A stretch of 64,000 bases of DNA from Sinorhizobium sp. B11 (GCA_039725955.1 CP091035.1:62001-126000), one strand, 5' to 3'; positions 42,582-50,836 are shown, counted from the stretch's first letter. Notes: generated by a model from the letters alone, not told the origin. A program made the numbers and translations.

Positions 42582-42691
42582 AGCCAGCCCTCCCCCATCA
42601 AAAACATGACAAAAACGAAGCTGATCACGGTAACGGCTACCGGAGCGGCATTGGGATAGCTTGGCGGAAAATTTGTAGGAGTGGCAGTCAT
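42575..42691 (-). CDS. Small single-pass membrane protein (38 aa)
   Basis: ATG 42691 with AAGGA 6 bases upstream: MTATPTNFPPSYPNAAPVAV then TVISFVFVMFLMGEGWLW. One hydrophobic helix fills residues 18-32. Its TGA overlaps the GTG start region of the downstream gene, indicating coupled translation. Too short for usual gene callers. Confidence 0.55.
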   Translation of the reverse strand: MTATPTNFPPSYPNAAPVAVTVISFVFVMFLMGEGWLW

Positions 42692-42776
42692 ATCCGGTCC
42701 TTCCGAGTTATGCGCCGAGACGGCATTGATCCGACGAAAGCGGTGTTGCCCCACCAGCTCCGATCAACGGTTGCCA

Positions 42777-42986
42777 TCAAGCCGCTATTGCTGTCTTTCG
42801 GCGCCGCGTTGGGCGGACTGGCTTAGGCTCGATCGGCTGGGCTTCGCGCAACTGCCGCAGACGCGCTGTCTTCCGGGTCCGGTCAGCCGCTTCCGTTTCG
42901 ATGATCTGCCGCGCGATCGCGCTTGTGGTGGCGGCCTTGTCTCGCGCGGAAATCTTCTCCGGCTTGAAAAATTCCTGCTTCGTCAT
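42777..42986 (-). CDS. Small hypothetical protein (69-72 aa)
   Basis: Starts MTKQEFFKPEKISARDKAAT at 42986 (two further in-frame ATGs at 42992 and 42995) and continues TSAIARQIIETEAADRTRKT, ARLRQLREAQPIEP with a basic end. A charged helical protein; I have the impression of similar short genes in other rhizobia. Function unknown. AGAAGA upstream. Confidence 0.6.
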   Translation of the reverse strand: MTKQEFFKPEKISARDKAATTSAIARQIIETEAADRTRKTARLRQLREAQPIEPKPVRPTRRRKTAIAA

Positions 42987-43069
42987 GGTCATCATAATCT
43001 TCTTTCGGTTTGGTGCTCGGACGCATCCAAGAAGTCGGGTAGAATCAACGCCGTCAGAGCTCGGTCCAA

Positions 43070-43102
43070 AACAAAAAGGCCGGGCGCTAAACCCGACCTC
43101 TC
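43070..43102 (-). terminator. Rho-independent terminator after the second cold-shock gene
   Basis: On the minus strand AGGTCGGGTTTAGCGCCCGGCC is followed by TTTTTGTTTT. It is the counterpart of the terminator at 14731-14762. Confidence 0.8.
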
Positions 43103-43158
43103 ACAGTCACTCAGCTCTGCTGCCAGTACATCCGTGGTCAGCGGGGCGAATGAAAACT

Positions 43159-43368
43159 TTAAGCTGCCTGAAGATTTTCGGCGGAGCTTTTGCCGGACTT
43201 GCGGTCCTGAACAACCTCGAAGGAGATCTTCTGGCCATCCGAGAGCAAACGCATTCCGGCGCGCTCGACAGCGGATGCATGGACGAAGACGTCCGTGCTG
43301 CCATTGTCAGGCTGAATGAAGCCGAAGCCCTTGGTGGAGTTGAACCATTTGACGATACCAGTAGTCAT
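43159..43368 (-). CDS. Cold-shock protein (CspA family), block B copy
   Basis: 69 aa, MTTGIVKWFNSTKGFGFIQP with RNP motifs KGFGFIQP and DVFVHASAV; nearly identical to the protein at 14462-14671 (differences include S-L-S to L-L-S and ITYDI to ISFEV). The promoter TTGCAA (43512-43517) and AATATA/TATATT (43488-43493), the leader and the terminator are conserved too, so the whole transcription unit was duplicated. Confidence 0.95.
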   Translation of the reverse strand: MTTGIVKWFNSTKGFGFIQPDNGSTDVFVHASAVERAGMRLLSDGQKISFEVVQDRKSGKSSAENLQAA

Positions 43369-43517
43369 GACGATTTCCTTTCAGAGCAATCGTTGTGGTT
43401 CCCGCGATGCGGGTTAAGATCGATGATTTGAGAGGAAAAGACGGGAGCTAAGCTCCGGACCAACATCACAAGCAATGGTCGATAAGCAATATATGGGTAC
43501 AAGTTCTGATTTTGCAA
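43369..43517 (-). promoter_or_regulatory. Promoter and leader of the second cold-shock gene
   Basis: Minus-strand TTGCAA (43512-43517), 18-bp gap, TATATT (43488-43493), then a leader of about 110-120 nt with a GGAGC-TTA-GCTCC hairpin and the shared block ending in GAAAGGAAATCGTC before ATG 43368. The hairpin of the other copy differs in bases but keeps pairing. Confidence 0.6.
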
Positions 43518-43585
43518 GGGACGCATAGGATTTGAATCCGGGTCATTCAGGGCCCACAGCATTTCCGCCTGTCGTTCACGTTTCA

Positions 43586-44455
43586 TCAGGCAATGACGGC
43601 GATGTCCACGGCGACGTCCATCGATTGAAAGGCACCCGTGGGGCCGATGAACGTTCCCGATACCGGCATGAGCTGGGTAATGTCGCGCGCGACCCCCACG
43701 GGGATCAGGTTGGCGCTGCCCATGCTCCTGTTTGTCGGGTCAAAGGCGATCCATCCCGCACCCGGAAGGAACACTTCAACCCATGCATGGGTCGACCCTC
43801 CCGGCGACGAACCGACCAGGGCGCGCGCCGGGTCGTAGAGATATCCGGACACGATCCTCGCCCCGAGGCCAAGAACCCGGACACTTTCGGCAAAAAGCGT
43901 CGCAAGATCCCGGCAACTCCCGGACCGCAAGGAAATGGTCTCCAACGGATGCTGCGTTCCTTCTGTATCGCGCGCCTGATAGGCGACGCCGTTTGAAACC
44001 CCGGCACTAAGATCCTTCAACAGAGACAGGGTATCGGTCAAATTCCCCATGACGAAACCCATGACCCACTGCTGCAATTCGCCAGAAGGATCGGGATATT
44101 GAACATCCCTGAGGGCGCCGAGATCCTTCCAATCCTGGTCGTCATAAAGGAAGGGGTAGGTTGCGGCCGGCGCAGCGATATCGAACACGGGCCAGGCATC
44201 CGATTTCAGATCGACATCCGCACGGCTGACGATCTCGAGCTGCTTGGTCGGCTCTGAGAACGTCATGGTCGCAACTGCGTTTCCGAACACATCGGTTGTC
44301 CAGGAAACCCTGCCTCCGGGAGAACCTGTAATCTGGTGCCTTTGCAGCAGGAGCTCCGGCCCCTCGCGCGGCCGCAGCAGTAGTCGGTAAGGAGAGAGCT
44401 GAACGGGGCTACGGTAGCTGTAGGTCGTCCGATGGCGTATGGAAAGTTTTGGCAT
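43586..44455 (-). CDS. Transglutaminase-like cysteine protease family protein
   Basis: 289 aa, intact. The N-terminal beta domain (Bact_transglu_N: LSIRHRTTYSYRSPVQLSPY, RLLLRPREGPELLLQRHQIT) is followed by the transglutaminase core with Cys181 (SGSCRDLA), His223 (STHAWVEV) and Asp239 (AFDPTNRS). These enzymes act on peptide amide bonds; in bacteria they are often linked to peptide or cell-wall turnover and to circularly permuted ATP-grasp genes, none of which is here. It has a frameshifted paralogue at 17026 and an N-terminal fragment at 16659. Confidence 0.88.
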   Translation of the reverse strand: MPKLSIRHRTTYSYRSPVQLSPYRLLLRPREGPELLLQRHQITGSPGGRVSWTTDVFGNAVATMTFSEPTKQLEIVSRADVDLKSDAWPVFDIAAPAATYPFLYDDQDWKDLGALRDVQYPDPSGELQQWVMGFVMGNLTDTLSLLKDLSAGVSNGVAYQARDTEGTQHPLETISLRSGSCRDLATLFAESVRVLGLGARIVSGYLYDPARALVGSSPGGSTHAWVEVFLPGAGWIAFDPTNRSMGSANLIPVGVARDITQLMPVSGTFIGPTGAFQSMDVAVDIAVIA

Positions 44456-44589
44456 TTCCGTACCTCATATGCACAAACCGAACGGGGTAGGTATCGCCAG
44501 TTCGCTGTGCTGCTACCAAACTCAGCCGAGATTGCGAAGATGCCGATCCAGTGAGGACGTGCGGCTGGCCCTTGATTGCCAGGGATGCG

Positions 44590-45669
44590 TCATTTCATGA
44601 GCCCCGCAGACCGCAGCGCACTCTCTATGACGTTCTGGACGTTATTCGTGATCTTGCGATCAGACTTCGCTCCCGCGAGCCTTTCGCCCGCGGCGGGATT
44701 CGCACGACGCTCAAACGATGGTGTGAGACCCCAGTTGCGGGCGATGTGCTCCGACGACGAGATGCCGACGTCGAGCATGTACGGTGCCAGCGAGCCGTAG
44801 CCGCTTGACGTCTCGATAGGGGTGCCGTGTCCCATGCCGCCTATGCGGTAAAGCTCGATCACATCCGCGCCAGCCTTGTTTGTCCAGACGTGGTGTTCCT
44901 GCCCGTCGACTACGTCAGAGCGTGCGGGTTGATTGCCCACCTGGTGCATTGCTTTCCACTGGTCGATGATGGCCCGAGCATTGAGCTCGTGCACGGTCTT
45001 GTCGGCCGTACCATGCCAGACAGAGATGGCAGGCCACGGGCCGGCATGGCTCGACGCCGAGCGAAGTCGCTCCTGAAGTTGCTCACGAGAGGGTAGACCG
45101 TGACCGCGCATCCGGTCGAACGCCTGTGGGATGCTCGAGGCAACGCCATAGGGCAGGCCCGCAATGATCGCTCCCCCGGCAAATACTTCCGGATAGGCGG
45201 CAAGCATGGCATTCGCCATGGCGCCGCCAGCTGACAGTCCTGTGATGAACACCCTCGTAGGATCGATGCCGTGGTCGGAGATCATCATGCCGATCATCTC
45301 ACGGATCGAGCAGACCTCGCCACGGTCGCGCTGTATGTCGCCGTCGGAAAACCAGTTGAAACAGAGATTGGGGTTGTTCTGGCGGGTTTGCTCCGGAAAC
45401 AGGACAGCAAAACCATATTCATCGGCCAGCTTCGACCATCCCGATCCGGCGTCATAGCCGGCAGCCGTTTGGGTGCAGCCATGCAGGACTACGACAAGCG
45501 GGATTGCACGTGATGCATCCGAGGATACAGGGACACGATACCACCCCAGGAGATCGCCGGGATTAGCGGTTTGGTTCTGCAGCTTCTCCAGCCGATTTGA
45601 ACCCGTAGGCATGGTCGGCGCGGTGCGAAACCGCTGCAGGCGCTGCAAAGTGTCCGAAAGACTTCTCAT
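44590..45669 (-). CDS. PHB depolymerase-family esterase
   Basis: 359 aa from ATG 45669 (GAGGAAG upstream). Alpha/beta hydrolase of the polyhydroxybutyrate depolymerase type: oxyanion segment PLVVVLHGCTQTAAGYDAGS, NWFSDGD, nucleophile Ser in GLSAGGAM, acid and His in WHGTADKTV and GGMGHGTPI. There is no clear signal peptide (MRSLSDTLQRLQRFRTAPTM), so it is likely cytoplasmic and acts on short polyesters or related esters. The block A copy at 13570-14231 is dead. Confidence 0.88.
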   Translation of the reverse strand: MRSLSDTLQRLQRFRTAPTMPTGSNRLEKLQNQTANPGDLLGWYRVPVSSDASRAIPLVVVLHGCTQTAAGYDAGSGWSKLADEYGFAVLFPEQTRQNNPNLCFNWFSDGDIQRDRGEVCSIREMIGMMISDHGIDPTRVFITGLSAGGAMANAMLAAYPEVFAGGAIIAGLPYGVASSIPQAFDRMRGHGLPSREQLQERLRSASSHAGPWPAISVWHGTADKTVHELNARAIIDQWKAMHQVGNQPARSDVVDGQEHHVWTNKAGADVIELYRIGGMGHGTPIETSSGYGSLAPYMLDVGISSSEHIARNWGLTPSFERRANPAAGERLAGAKSDRKITNNVQNVIESALRSAGLMK

Positions 45670-45834
45670 AGGGGCTTCCTCGCTGCTCGCGGAAAGCCGA
45701 CCGACGTCCCGGATGTCATAGGTAATGCTGCACCGCACAATTGCAAGACTTGCAAAGTGGTGGGTGCAAGTCATTTGCTCAGCGGTGGCAACAGCGGCAA
45801 CCAGGTCAGCAACAGGCTGTCATCATGCGCTCAT

Positions 45835-47058
45835 CTACATCTCTTCAAAGGAAATCAGTCGCTGCCTTTTCTCATCCCAGAGAACAAGTTTGACGCAGCC
45901 CAGGCTCTCGCGAATGCTGATGCGGCCGACATCTGCAAGCTCGGGATGGTCTCGAAGCACCTCAGGCGGCCGATAGAACGGCACCCGGCTGGAGAGATGA
46001 TGAATATGATGCATGCCGATGTTACCGCTCATCCACCGCAAGGGGCGCGGCAGATCATAGTGTGAGGCTCCATGCATGGCAGCGTAAGGGAAAGCCCAGT
46101 CCGGCGGTCTCGACCAGTGCGTATCCTCGAACTGATGCTGGACGTAGAACAGCCAGACGCCTGCCGATCCGGCAATGAGCACGATCGGCAGATGGATCAA
46201 GAGGAACGGGATGATCCCAACGCTCCAGATCAATAGCGCGGCCAACAAGATAACGGCGACGTTTGTTGCCATGGCCGAGACCCATGGCAGAACGCCCAAG
46301 CGCATCATCCCAAACGGTAGCCTCTGCTTGAGGAGAAACAGAAAGGCGGGGCCGATCCGAACATCACGAACGGATTCCGATACAAGCGATAGCCAAGCTG
46401 TCCCCTCGGGGTTAGATTGCGACGCGCTGATCCGCGCGTCTTCGCCATGCAGCCGCCACCGGCCCTCTTCCTCGCCTTCAAAGGGAGAAAGGAGGCTGGT
46501 GAGAATAGTAAAGAGGGTCGTCGATTGTTCGGCGAAGGTTTCACCGCCGGTGAAACAGGCAGGGGTCATTTCGTGGGCCTGCGATAGAGCGACAAGGCGG
46601 TCCTTCATGCCGGTAGCAAGTTCTGCCGGCGTCTGGGCAGTTCGTGCCGCCAGAGTTATGATGCTGCCGGTGATCGCGAACAGGTTCTTCACGCGGTGGT
46701 GCATCTCCCGCAGCAGATCCTGATGCTGCCCGGCCCGTTTGCGATCCGAGATGTCTCGGGCGATCTTCGATGCGCCGATGATCTTACCGTTGCCGGCGCG
46801 GATCGGCGAAATCGTCAAGGAAATATTGATGAGAGTGCCATCCTTGCGACGTCGGATCGTCTCGAAATGGTCGGCCCGTTCGCCCGATCTGATCCTCGCC
46901 AGGATTGCCGGCTCTTCGTCGAGGCGGTCCTCCGGGATCAGCATGGTAATCGCCCGCCCCACGGCTTCGTCCGCGGTATAGCCGAAAACACGTTCCGCGC
47001 TCTTGTTCCAGGTGGTGATGATTCCCTGTAATGAATTGCTGACGAGTCTAACCAACAA
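45835..47058 (-). CDS. Chimeric ORF: truncated PAS-HWE histidine kinase fused to truncated desaturase
   Basis: 407 aa in one open frame. Residues 11-108 are a PAS/PAC domain lacking its first strand (GIITTWNKSAERVFGYTADE...GASKIARDISDRKR); 109-213 is an HWE-kinase H-box region (REMHHRVKNLFAI) that stops before the ATP-binding domain. From residue 235 (IGPAFLFLLKQRLPFGMM) it is the C-terminal two-thirds of a desaturase, with the third His box HHIHH but not the first two. Desaturase text begins in another frame (GYRLYRNPFVMFG, about 46415-46360); loss of one A there brings it into the kinase frame. Neither half has a full active site. Confidence 0.85.
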   Translation of the reverse strand: MLVRLVSNSLQGIITTWNKSAERVFGYTADEAVGRAITMLIPEDRLDEEPAILARIRSGERADHFETIRRRKDGTLINISLTISPIRAGNGKIIGASKIARDISDRKRAGQHQDLLREMHHRVKNLFAITGSIITLAARTAQTPAELATGMKDRLVALSQAHEMTPACFTGGETFAEQSTTLFTILTSLLSPFEGEEEGRWRLHGEDARISASQSNPEGTAWLSLVSESVRDVRIGPAFLFLLKQRLPFGMMRLGVLPWVSAMATNVAVILLAALLIWSVGIIPFLLIHLPIVLIAGSAGVWLFYVQHQFEDTHWSRPPDWAFPYAAMHGASHYDLPRPLRWMSGNIGMHHIHHLSSRVPFYRPPEVLRDHPELADVGRISIRESLGCVKLVLWDEKRQRLISFEEM

Positions 47059-47083
47059 TAACGACCTATTGCGGAAGGGAGAC

Positions 47084-47100
47084 GTACAAGCGACTTGTAC
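47084..47100. promoter_or_regulatory. Palindromic operator before the Phd-VapC genes
   Basis: GTACAAG, CGA, CTTGTAC: perfect 7-bp inverted repeat, 51 bases before the antitoxin ATG. Fits autoregulation by the Phd-type antitoxin. Confidence 0.6.
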
Positions 47101-47151
47101 GCATCCTTTTGCACTGCTATCGTCGGCTCAGAGTCGACATCGGAGCGCATC

Positions 47152-47442
47152 ATGCCGCAGACCAGCTACAAGATCAGTGAGGCGCGCAAAAATTTCGCCG
47201 AGGTGCTCGAGCGCGCCAACCACGGCGAGGAAATTTTGATCATGCGCGGCAATGAAATCTATGCTCGCATTGGGCCGGCCGACGGCGGTAAGCGGCCGTT
47301 CGGCCTGTTGCGCTCGCGCGACCTTCCGGACGATCTGTTCGACGGCGTCGACGCCGAGCAGGCGGCGATCGACGCCGGCGACTTCAACGATGACGTCGGC
47401 GTCTGGCAGGGCAAGCCAACCGATTACGAGTCCAAACCATGA
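47152..47442 (+). CDS. Phd/YefM-type antitoxin
   Basis: 96 aa from ATG 47152 (GGAG upstream). It starts MPQTSYKISEARKNFAEVLE with the Phd fold (RANHGEEILIMRGNEIYARI) and an acidic toxin-binding tail (DFNDDVGVWQGKPTDYESKP). The stop overlaps the toxin start by 4 bases (ATGA). It neutralises and, with a palindrome upstream, probably represses the module. Confidence 0.85.
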   Translation: MPQTSYKISEARKNFAEVLERANHGEEILIMRGNEIYARIGPADGGKRPFGLLRSRDLPDDLFDGVDAEQAAIDAGDFNDDVGVWQGKPTDYESKP

Positions 47443-47816
47443 AGCTGCTGCTCGACAGCCACGCCGTGTACTGGTGGACGATCGGCAGCGACCGGCTGTC
47501 CGACAGGGCCCGGGCGCTGATCGAAGACAAGGCCAACGCCGTCCTGGTCAGCGCCGTGTCGTTCTACGAGCTCGACAACAAGATGCGGCTGAAGAAGCTC
47601 GATCTGAAGCCGCAGGAATTGCGCGCAGCGGTCACCGCCAGCGGCCTGCAGACGCTCGCCATCAGCGATCTGCATGCCGAGCTGGCAGCAAGCTTCGACT
47701 GGGATCACCGCGATCCCTGGGATCGCATTCTGGCGGCGCAGGCACGATTGGATCATTGCGCGTTCGTGTCGACCGATTTGGTGTTCGACGCGGTACTGCA
47801 CGAGCGGGTCTGGTGA
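47439..47816 (+). CDS. VapC PIN-domain ribonuclease toxin
   Basis: 125 aa. The catalytic acidic residues of a PIN domain are all present: Asp6 (MKLLLDSHAVYWW), Glu44 (SFYELDNK), Asp90-93 region (DHRDPWDRILAAQA) and Asp in FVSTDLVFD. It is a Mg-dependent RNase that stops translation when free of its antitoxin. The pair looks intact and functional, unlike most other modules in this cluster. Confidence 0.87.
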   Translation: MKLLLDSHAVYWWTIGSDRLSDRARALIEDKANAVLVSAVSFYELDNKMRLKKLDLKPQELRAAVTASGLQTLAISDLHAELAASFDWDHRDPWDRILAAQARLDHCAFVSTDLVFDAVLHERVW

Positions 47817-47821
47817 GGGCA

Positions 47822-48076
47822 ATGGCGATGAAGATCTTTGCGGATACTCCCGAAGCTGCCGAACGATTTGAAGAACTGCTGGATCTCGCCCGCCGCAACG
47901 ACGAGGTCGTCGTCTGCCGTGCATTGCGGCCGATAGCCGTCCTGACGGCGATCCCGAAGCCGTGCCAGGGCACGATGGACGATTTTAAGGCGCTGGCAGC
48001 CGCAGGTCGCCCGCCGATCAGTGACCAGACGTCCAACCATGGCGATTTCTATGACGAGAAGGGGCTGCCGAAATGA
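47822..48076 (+). CDS. Orphan antitoxin-like protein
   Basis: 84 aa (ATG 47822, or 47828). MKIFADTPEAAERFEELLDL, VVVCRALRPIAVLTAIP and the terminal GDFYDEKGLPK resemble the Phd/VapB antitoxins; the tail is like that of the vapB at 39819. No toxin follows: the overlapping ATGAGCGGCACGTAA ends after four codons. It sits 5 bases past the preceding vapC, so it is made with an active foreign module. Confidence 0.6.
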   Translation: MAMKIFADTPEAAERFEELLDLARRNDEVVVCRALRPIAVLTAIPKPCQGTMDDFKALAAAGRPPISDQTSNHGDFYDEKGLPK

Positions 48077-48927
48077 GCGGCACGTAACTTCGGTCAAAAG
48101 GCGCGCGCCGCTTGAACAGGCCGGTGAAGGTTCGTTGTGGAGCGTCTTCTTCTCGGGATGGATCCTCGGAAACCAGACGGAGCACGCGCTCGGCAAGTCG
48201 AGCCGCATCGCCTTCAGACCTGACAAATCGGCGTGCGTGTCTGTGTAGGGTAGAGATAGTTGTCGGGTGGGACCGTGCAAGCACAACGCACCCTATCCTG
48301 TTCGGTCAGCGGGTGCGCGTCCAAATACTCAGCCACCAGCGGTCGGCGACAGCCTTCCACCAATCCTTGATCTTCTGCAGGGCATTGACCCCTCATTCAG
48401 GGCGGTCCCACACCAGGCGCCGCCGTCTCGTCTGCATTTCAGACCAGGAGCGGCTACAGGGTAGAATTCCTGACATCGAACCGCGGAACAGACGACTATC
48501 TTGATCAGCCCGCAAAGATGCCGGCGCTCGGAGGCGCCAGCGGCGATCCGCTTCGCCTCCTCGATTTCCTGATCCGTGATCCTGTCCGGACGATGCTCCT
48601 GCACAAGAGCGGTGCCCCGGTGACCGTCCCCGACCCATCGCGCTTTGCTGTCCACAAGCTGATTGTTGCAAGCCGCAGGCACACCGACGGCCAATCGGCC
48701 ATCAACCGGCTAAGGATATCCGCCAGGCGGCACTCCTGTTCGAAGCCCTCCTGCAAACCAAGGCGAGCCTCTGCCCTTGCTCTTGTTTACAATGAAGCCT
48801 GGGAACGTGGAACGGCTTGGCAAGCCGCCATCCGTTCCGGAGCTTTGCTGCTAGTGGCGTTTCCACTTTCTTCGGCCACCGATATCAACGAAATAGCTAG
48901 ACAGTCTAGCTAACCCGGAGCAGAACC
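48077..48927. other. 850-bp gene-poor remnant region
   Basis: No intact gene. On the minus strand at about 48329-48756 some protein-like text persists in broken frames (for example LADILSRLMADWPSV and RITDQEIEEAKRIAAGASER), which suggests a decayed gene that I cannot name. The right end (48894-48927) holds the operator of the next TA module. Confidence 0.5.
48894..48912. promoter_or_regulatory. Palindromic operator before the second Phd-VapC genes
   Basis: TAGCTAGAC, A, GTCTAGCTA: perfect 9-bp inverted repeat, 15 bases before the original antitoxin ATG at 48928. Confidence 0.65.
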
Positions 48928-49182
48928 ATGGAATGGTAGCTACAGGACGCGAAAAACCGGTTTTCAAAAGTGGTACAAAGGGCGCGATTTGAAGGTCCGC
49001 AGGAAATCACTGTACGTGGAGAAAGAACCGCCGTCGTATTATCCACGCGCGACTATGACGCCATGCGCGCAGGCCGGCCCACACTCGTTGACGATCTACT
49101 CGGCGTTCGGTCTTGGGACGACGAGCTCGTTGATGCGGTCGAGGCGCGCGCCAAGATCCCCAGCCGCGACGTGGCGTTCTGA
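48928..49182 (+). pseudogene. Phd/YefM-type antitoxin with amber codon at position 4
   Basis: From ATG 48928 (GGAG upstream) the frame reads MEW, TAG, LQDAKNRFSKVVQRARFEGP and on (QEITVRGERTAVVLSTRDYD) to TGA 49182. Relatives read MEWQLQDAKN, so a CAG codon has become TAG at 48937-48939. A GTG at 48970 could restart and give a 70-aa product lacking the first DNA-binding helix; that product might still bind the toxin. The stop overlaps the toxin start (TGATG). Confidence 0.8.
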
Positions 49183-49595
49183 TGTACCTGCTGGAAACTA
49201 ACATTTTCTCAGAAGCGCGACGCGGTACCCCGCAGGCGGTATCCTGGTTGCGATCGGTCGATCCGCTCAGCGTCCACCTAAGCGCCCTGACGCTCGGCGA
49301 AATCTTGCGCGGCATCGCGCTGAAACATCAGTCTGACCCGAGAGCCGCCTCTCACCTTACCGAGTGGCTGCGCAAGTTACGCCGGGACTACAGCGATCGT
49401 ATCCTGCCGGTAACCGACCAGATCGCCGTGGAATGGGGCCGTATCGCCGCGATCCGTCCGCGGGGCGATATTGCTGGGCTGCTTGGCGCGACCGCGATCA
49501 GCCACGACCTGATCCTCGTCACACGCAACGTCAAGGACTTCGAAGACAACGACGCAACTGTGATCAATCCCTGGGATATCCCGGCGTGGGGATAG
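49182..49595 (+). CDS. VapC PIN-domain toxin with Asp-to-Glu change at the first catalytic site
   Basis: 137 aa. MYLLETNIFSEARRG: relatives have L-L-D-T-N, so the first metal-binding Asp is Glu here. Other acidic residues remain (LTLGEILRG; GDIAGLLGATAISHDLILVT, NVKDF). A weakened or inactive toxin would explain how it is tolerated next to an antitoxin with a premature stop. Confidence 0.82.
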   Translation: MYLLETNIFSEARRGTPQAVSWLRSVDPLSVHLSALTLGEILRGIALKHQSDPRAASHLTEWLRKLRRDYSDRILPVTDQIAVEWGRIAAIRPRGDIAGLLGATAISHDLILVTRNVKDFEDNDATVINPWDIPAWG

Positions 49596-49787
49596 CGTTC
49601 ATACGAACCAGATCAATGTCCACAACGAACTGCAGCCCCGATCAGCGGTTGTCGGCCCTGGCGGTGATGCGAAACAAGTATCGATAGTGATTGATTTTTC
49701 GGCTTGCGCTACGAATACCGCCGAACCTGGCTACTCACCGTGGTTAAGAGTGGTGAAAATCGCACCGACAAGAATCCGTTGCGACGA

Positions 49788-50199
49788 TCAAAAATCCCAT
49801 GGGTTGAGGAGATCGAGACCGGTCGTTTCGAAAGCCTTGAGATTGCGCGTGGCCAGTCGTCCCCATTCACGTCGGCGACCGCGGCAATCATTCCATCAGG
49901 CGCCGACATTGGACGGCCCTGACGGACCGCCTTTCCCATAAGCTCCCCATAGGCGAGAGCTGCCTCCTTCGTTAGCACATACATCCGATCCGCAAACCGG
50001 CGACGCCATTCTGCTAGCCCCTGCTCCAGACGTTCGGCGCGTTGGTCCGGCTTAATCTTCTGGATGCCGAACGCTATTTCGGCGATTGTAACGGTGGGAA
50101 GAGCCAGCTACGCGTCGAAGCGAACCAACCAGGCCGTGACGGCTTCGTTCGGATCTTCCGTAAGGTCTCGGAGACGACATTCGTGTCGAGAAAGATCAA
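49788..50199 (-). pseudogene. VapC PIN-domain toxin, two frameshifts and an internal stop
   Basis: TTG 50199 (MIFLDTNVVSETLRK) overlaps the antitoxin stop. The frame then shifts to DPNEAVTAWLVRFDA, meets TAG (50108-50110), continues LALPTVTIAEIAFGIQKIKP and EAALAYGELMGKAVRQGRPM, and shifts again after ADVNG to RLATRNLKAFETTGLDLLNP, WDF with a stop at 49788. All parts of a 135-aa VapC can be found but no functional frame. Confidence 0.8.
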
Positions 50200-50444
50200 A
50201 GTTCGATGCCTCGATGAGGCTGCCGGCTTTCACCGATGACAAAATCCAGATCGATATCCGTGGCGGCTTGCGCATTCACACGCGCATAGAAACTGGACGC
50301 AGGCTCCCGCCCTGCCTCGCGCGTCTCATAAGCTTCAAGTGCGCGTTCGACCACTTCGGCAATCGAACGATTTTCGCGACGCGCCAACCGGTGAGCGAGA
50401 TCCCGCGCCTTGGAACTGCGAACAGAAAGTTGTGGTGCGGCCAT
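50196..50444 (-). CDS. VapB-type antitoxin (intact, toxin dead)
   Basis: 82 aa from ATG 50444 (AAAGGAGTCC upstream). MAAPQLSVRSSKARDLAHRL, ARRENRSIAEVVERALEAYE is the DNA-binding half of the same class as the vapB at 39819; the rest (TDIDLDFVIGESRQPHRGIE) would bind the toxin. Its stop overlaps the start of the decayed vapC on the same strand. Confidence 0.8.
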   Translation of the reverse strand: MAAPQLSVRSSKARDLAHRLARRENRSIAEVVERALEAYETREAGREPASSFYARVNAQAATDIDLDFVIGESRQPHRGIEL

Positions 50445-50667
50445 TGTGGACTCCTTTGTAAAGAAGATAATGCGACATCGGACTGCCATGAAGCTGGCAG
50501 GCGACGATTTGCCATCAACTCCGACCGCATCCTTGCCGGGCTAAGGTCCATCAAACGGCATCAGCGCCCATCGTTGGACGCCTGGAGAGTGCAAGCTTAT
50601 TCGAACCTGTATATCTTCCCTTAAATCAGCCGCGAAACCAGGGAGCTCTGCTCTTCAAGGAGAAAAC

Positions 50668-50817
50668 TTGAGCCCTGAAAATTCGATGACCGATGAGGAG
50701 CTGCTGTCGCGTGCAACCGAACTCGACGTGCTCGAGGCGATCCTGCCCTTCAATCGACGCGATCAGCTTGCCGGTCTTCTCACGAAAGGCGCTGAGATTT
50801 TTATATGCAATCAATGA
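50668..50817 (+). pseudogene. 5' remnant of a tyrosine integrase gene
   Basis: TTG 50668 behind AAGGAG: MSPENSMTDEELLSRATELD, VLEAILPFNRRDQLAGLLT, then unrelated text and a stop at 50817. The central part matches the N-terminus of the integrase at 40778 (VELDTIASVLPIERRDELAE). The match ends at about 50793, directly before the FitAB-type module, so that module's arrival or a deletion removed the rest. Confidence 0.7.
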
Positions 50818-50836
50818 TGACAGGAGGTGATCCAGT

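Noticed and set aside
48329..48756. Minus-strand frames of 83-121 codons
   Set aside because: Protein-like words occur in several frames, but none has a ribosome site or a continuous domain; kept only as an unnamed remnant region.
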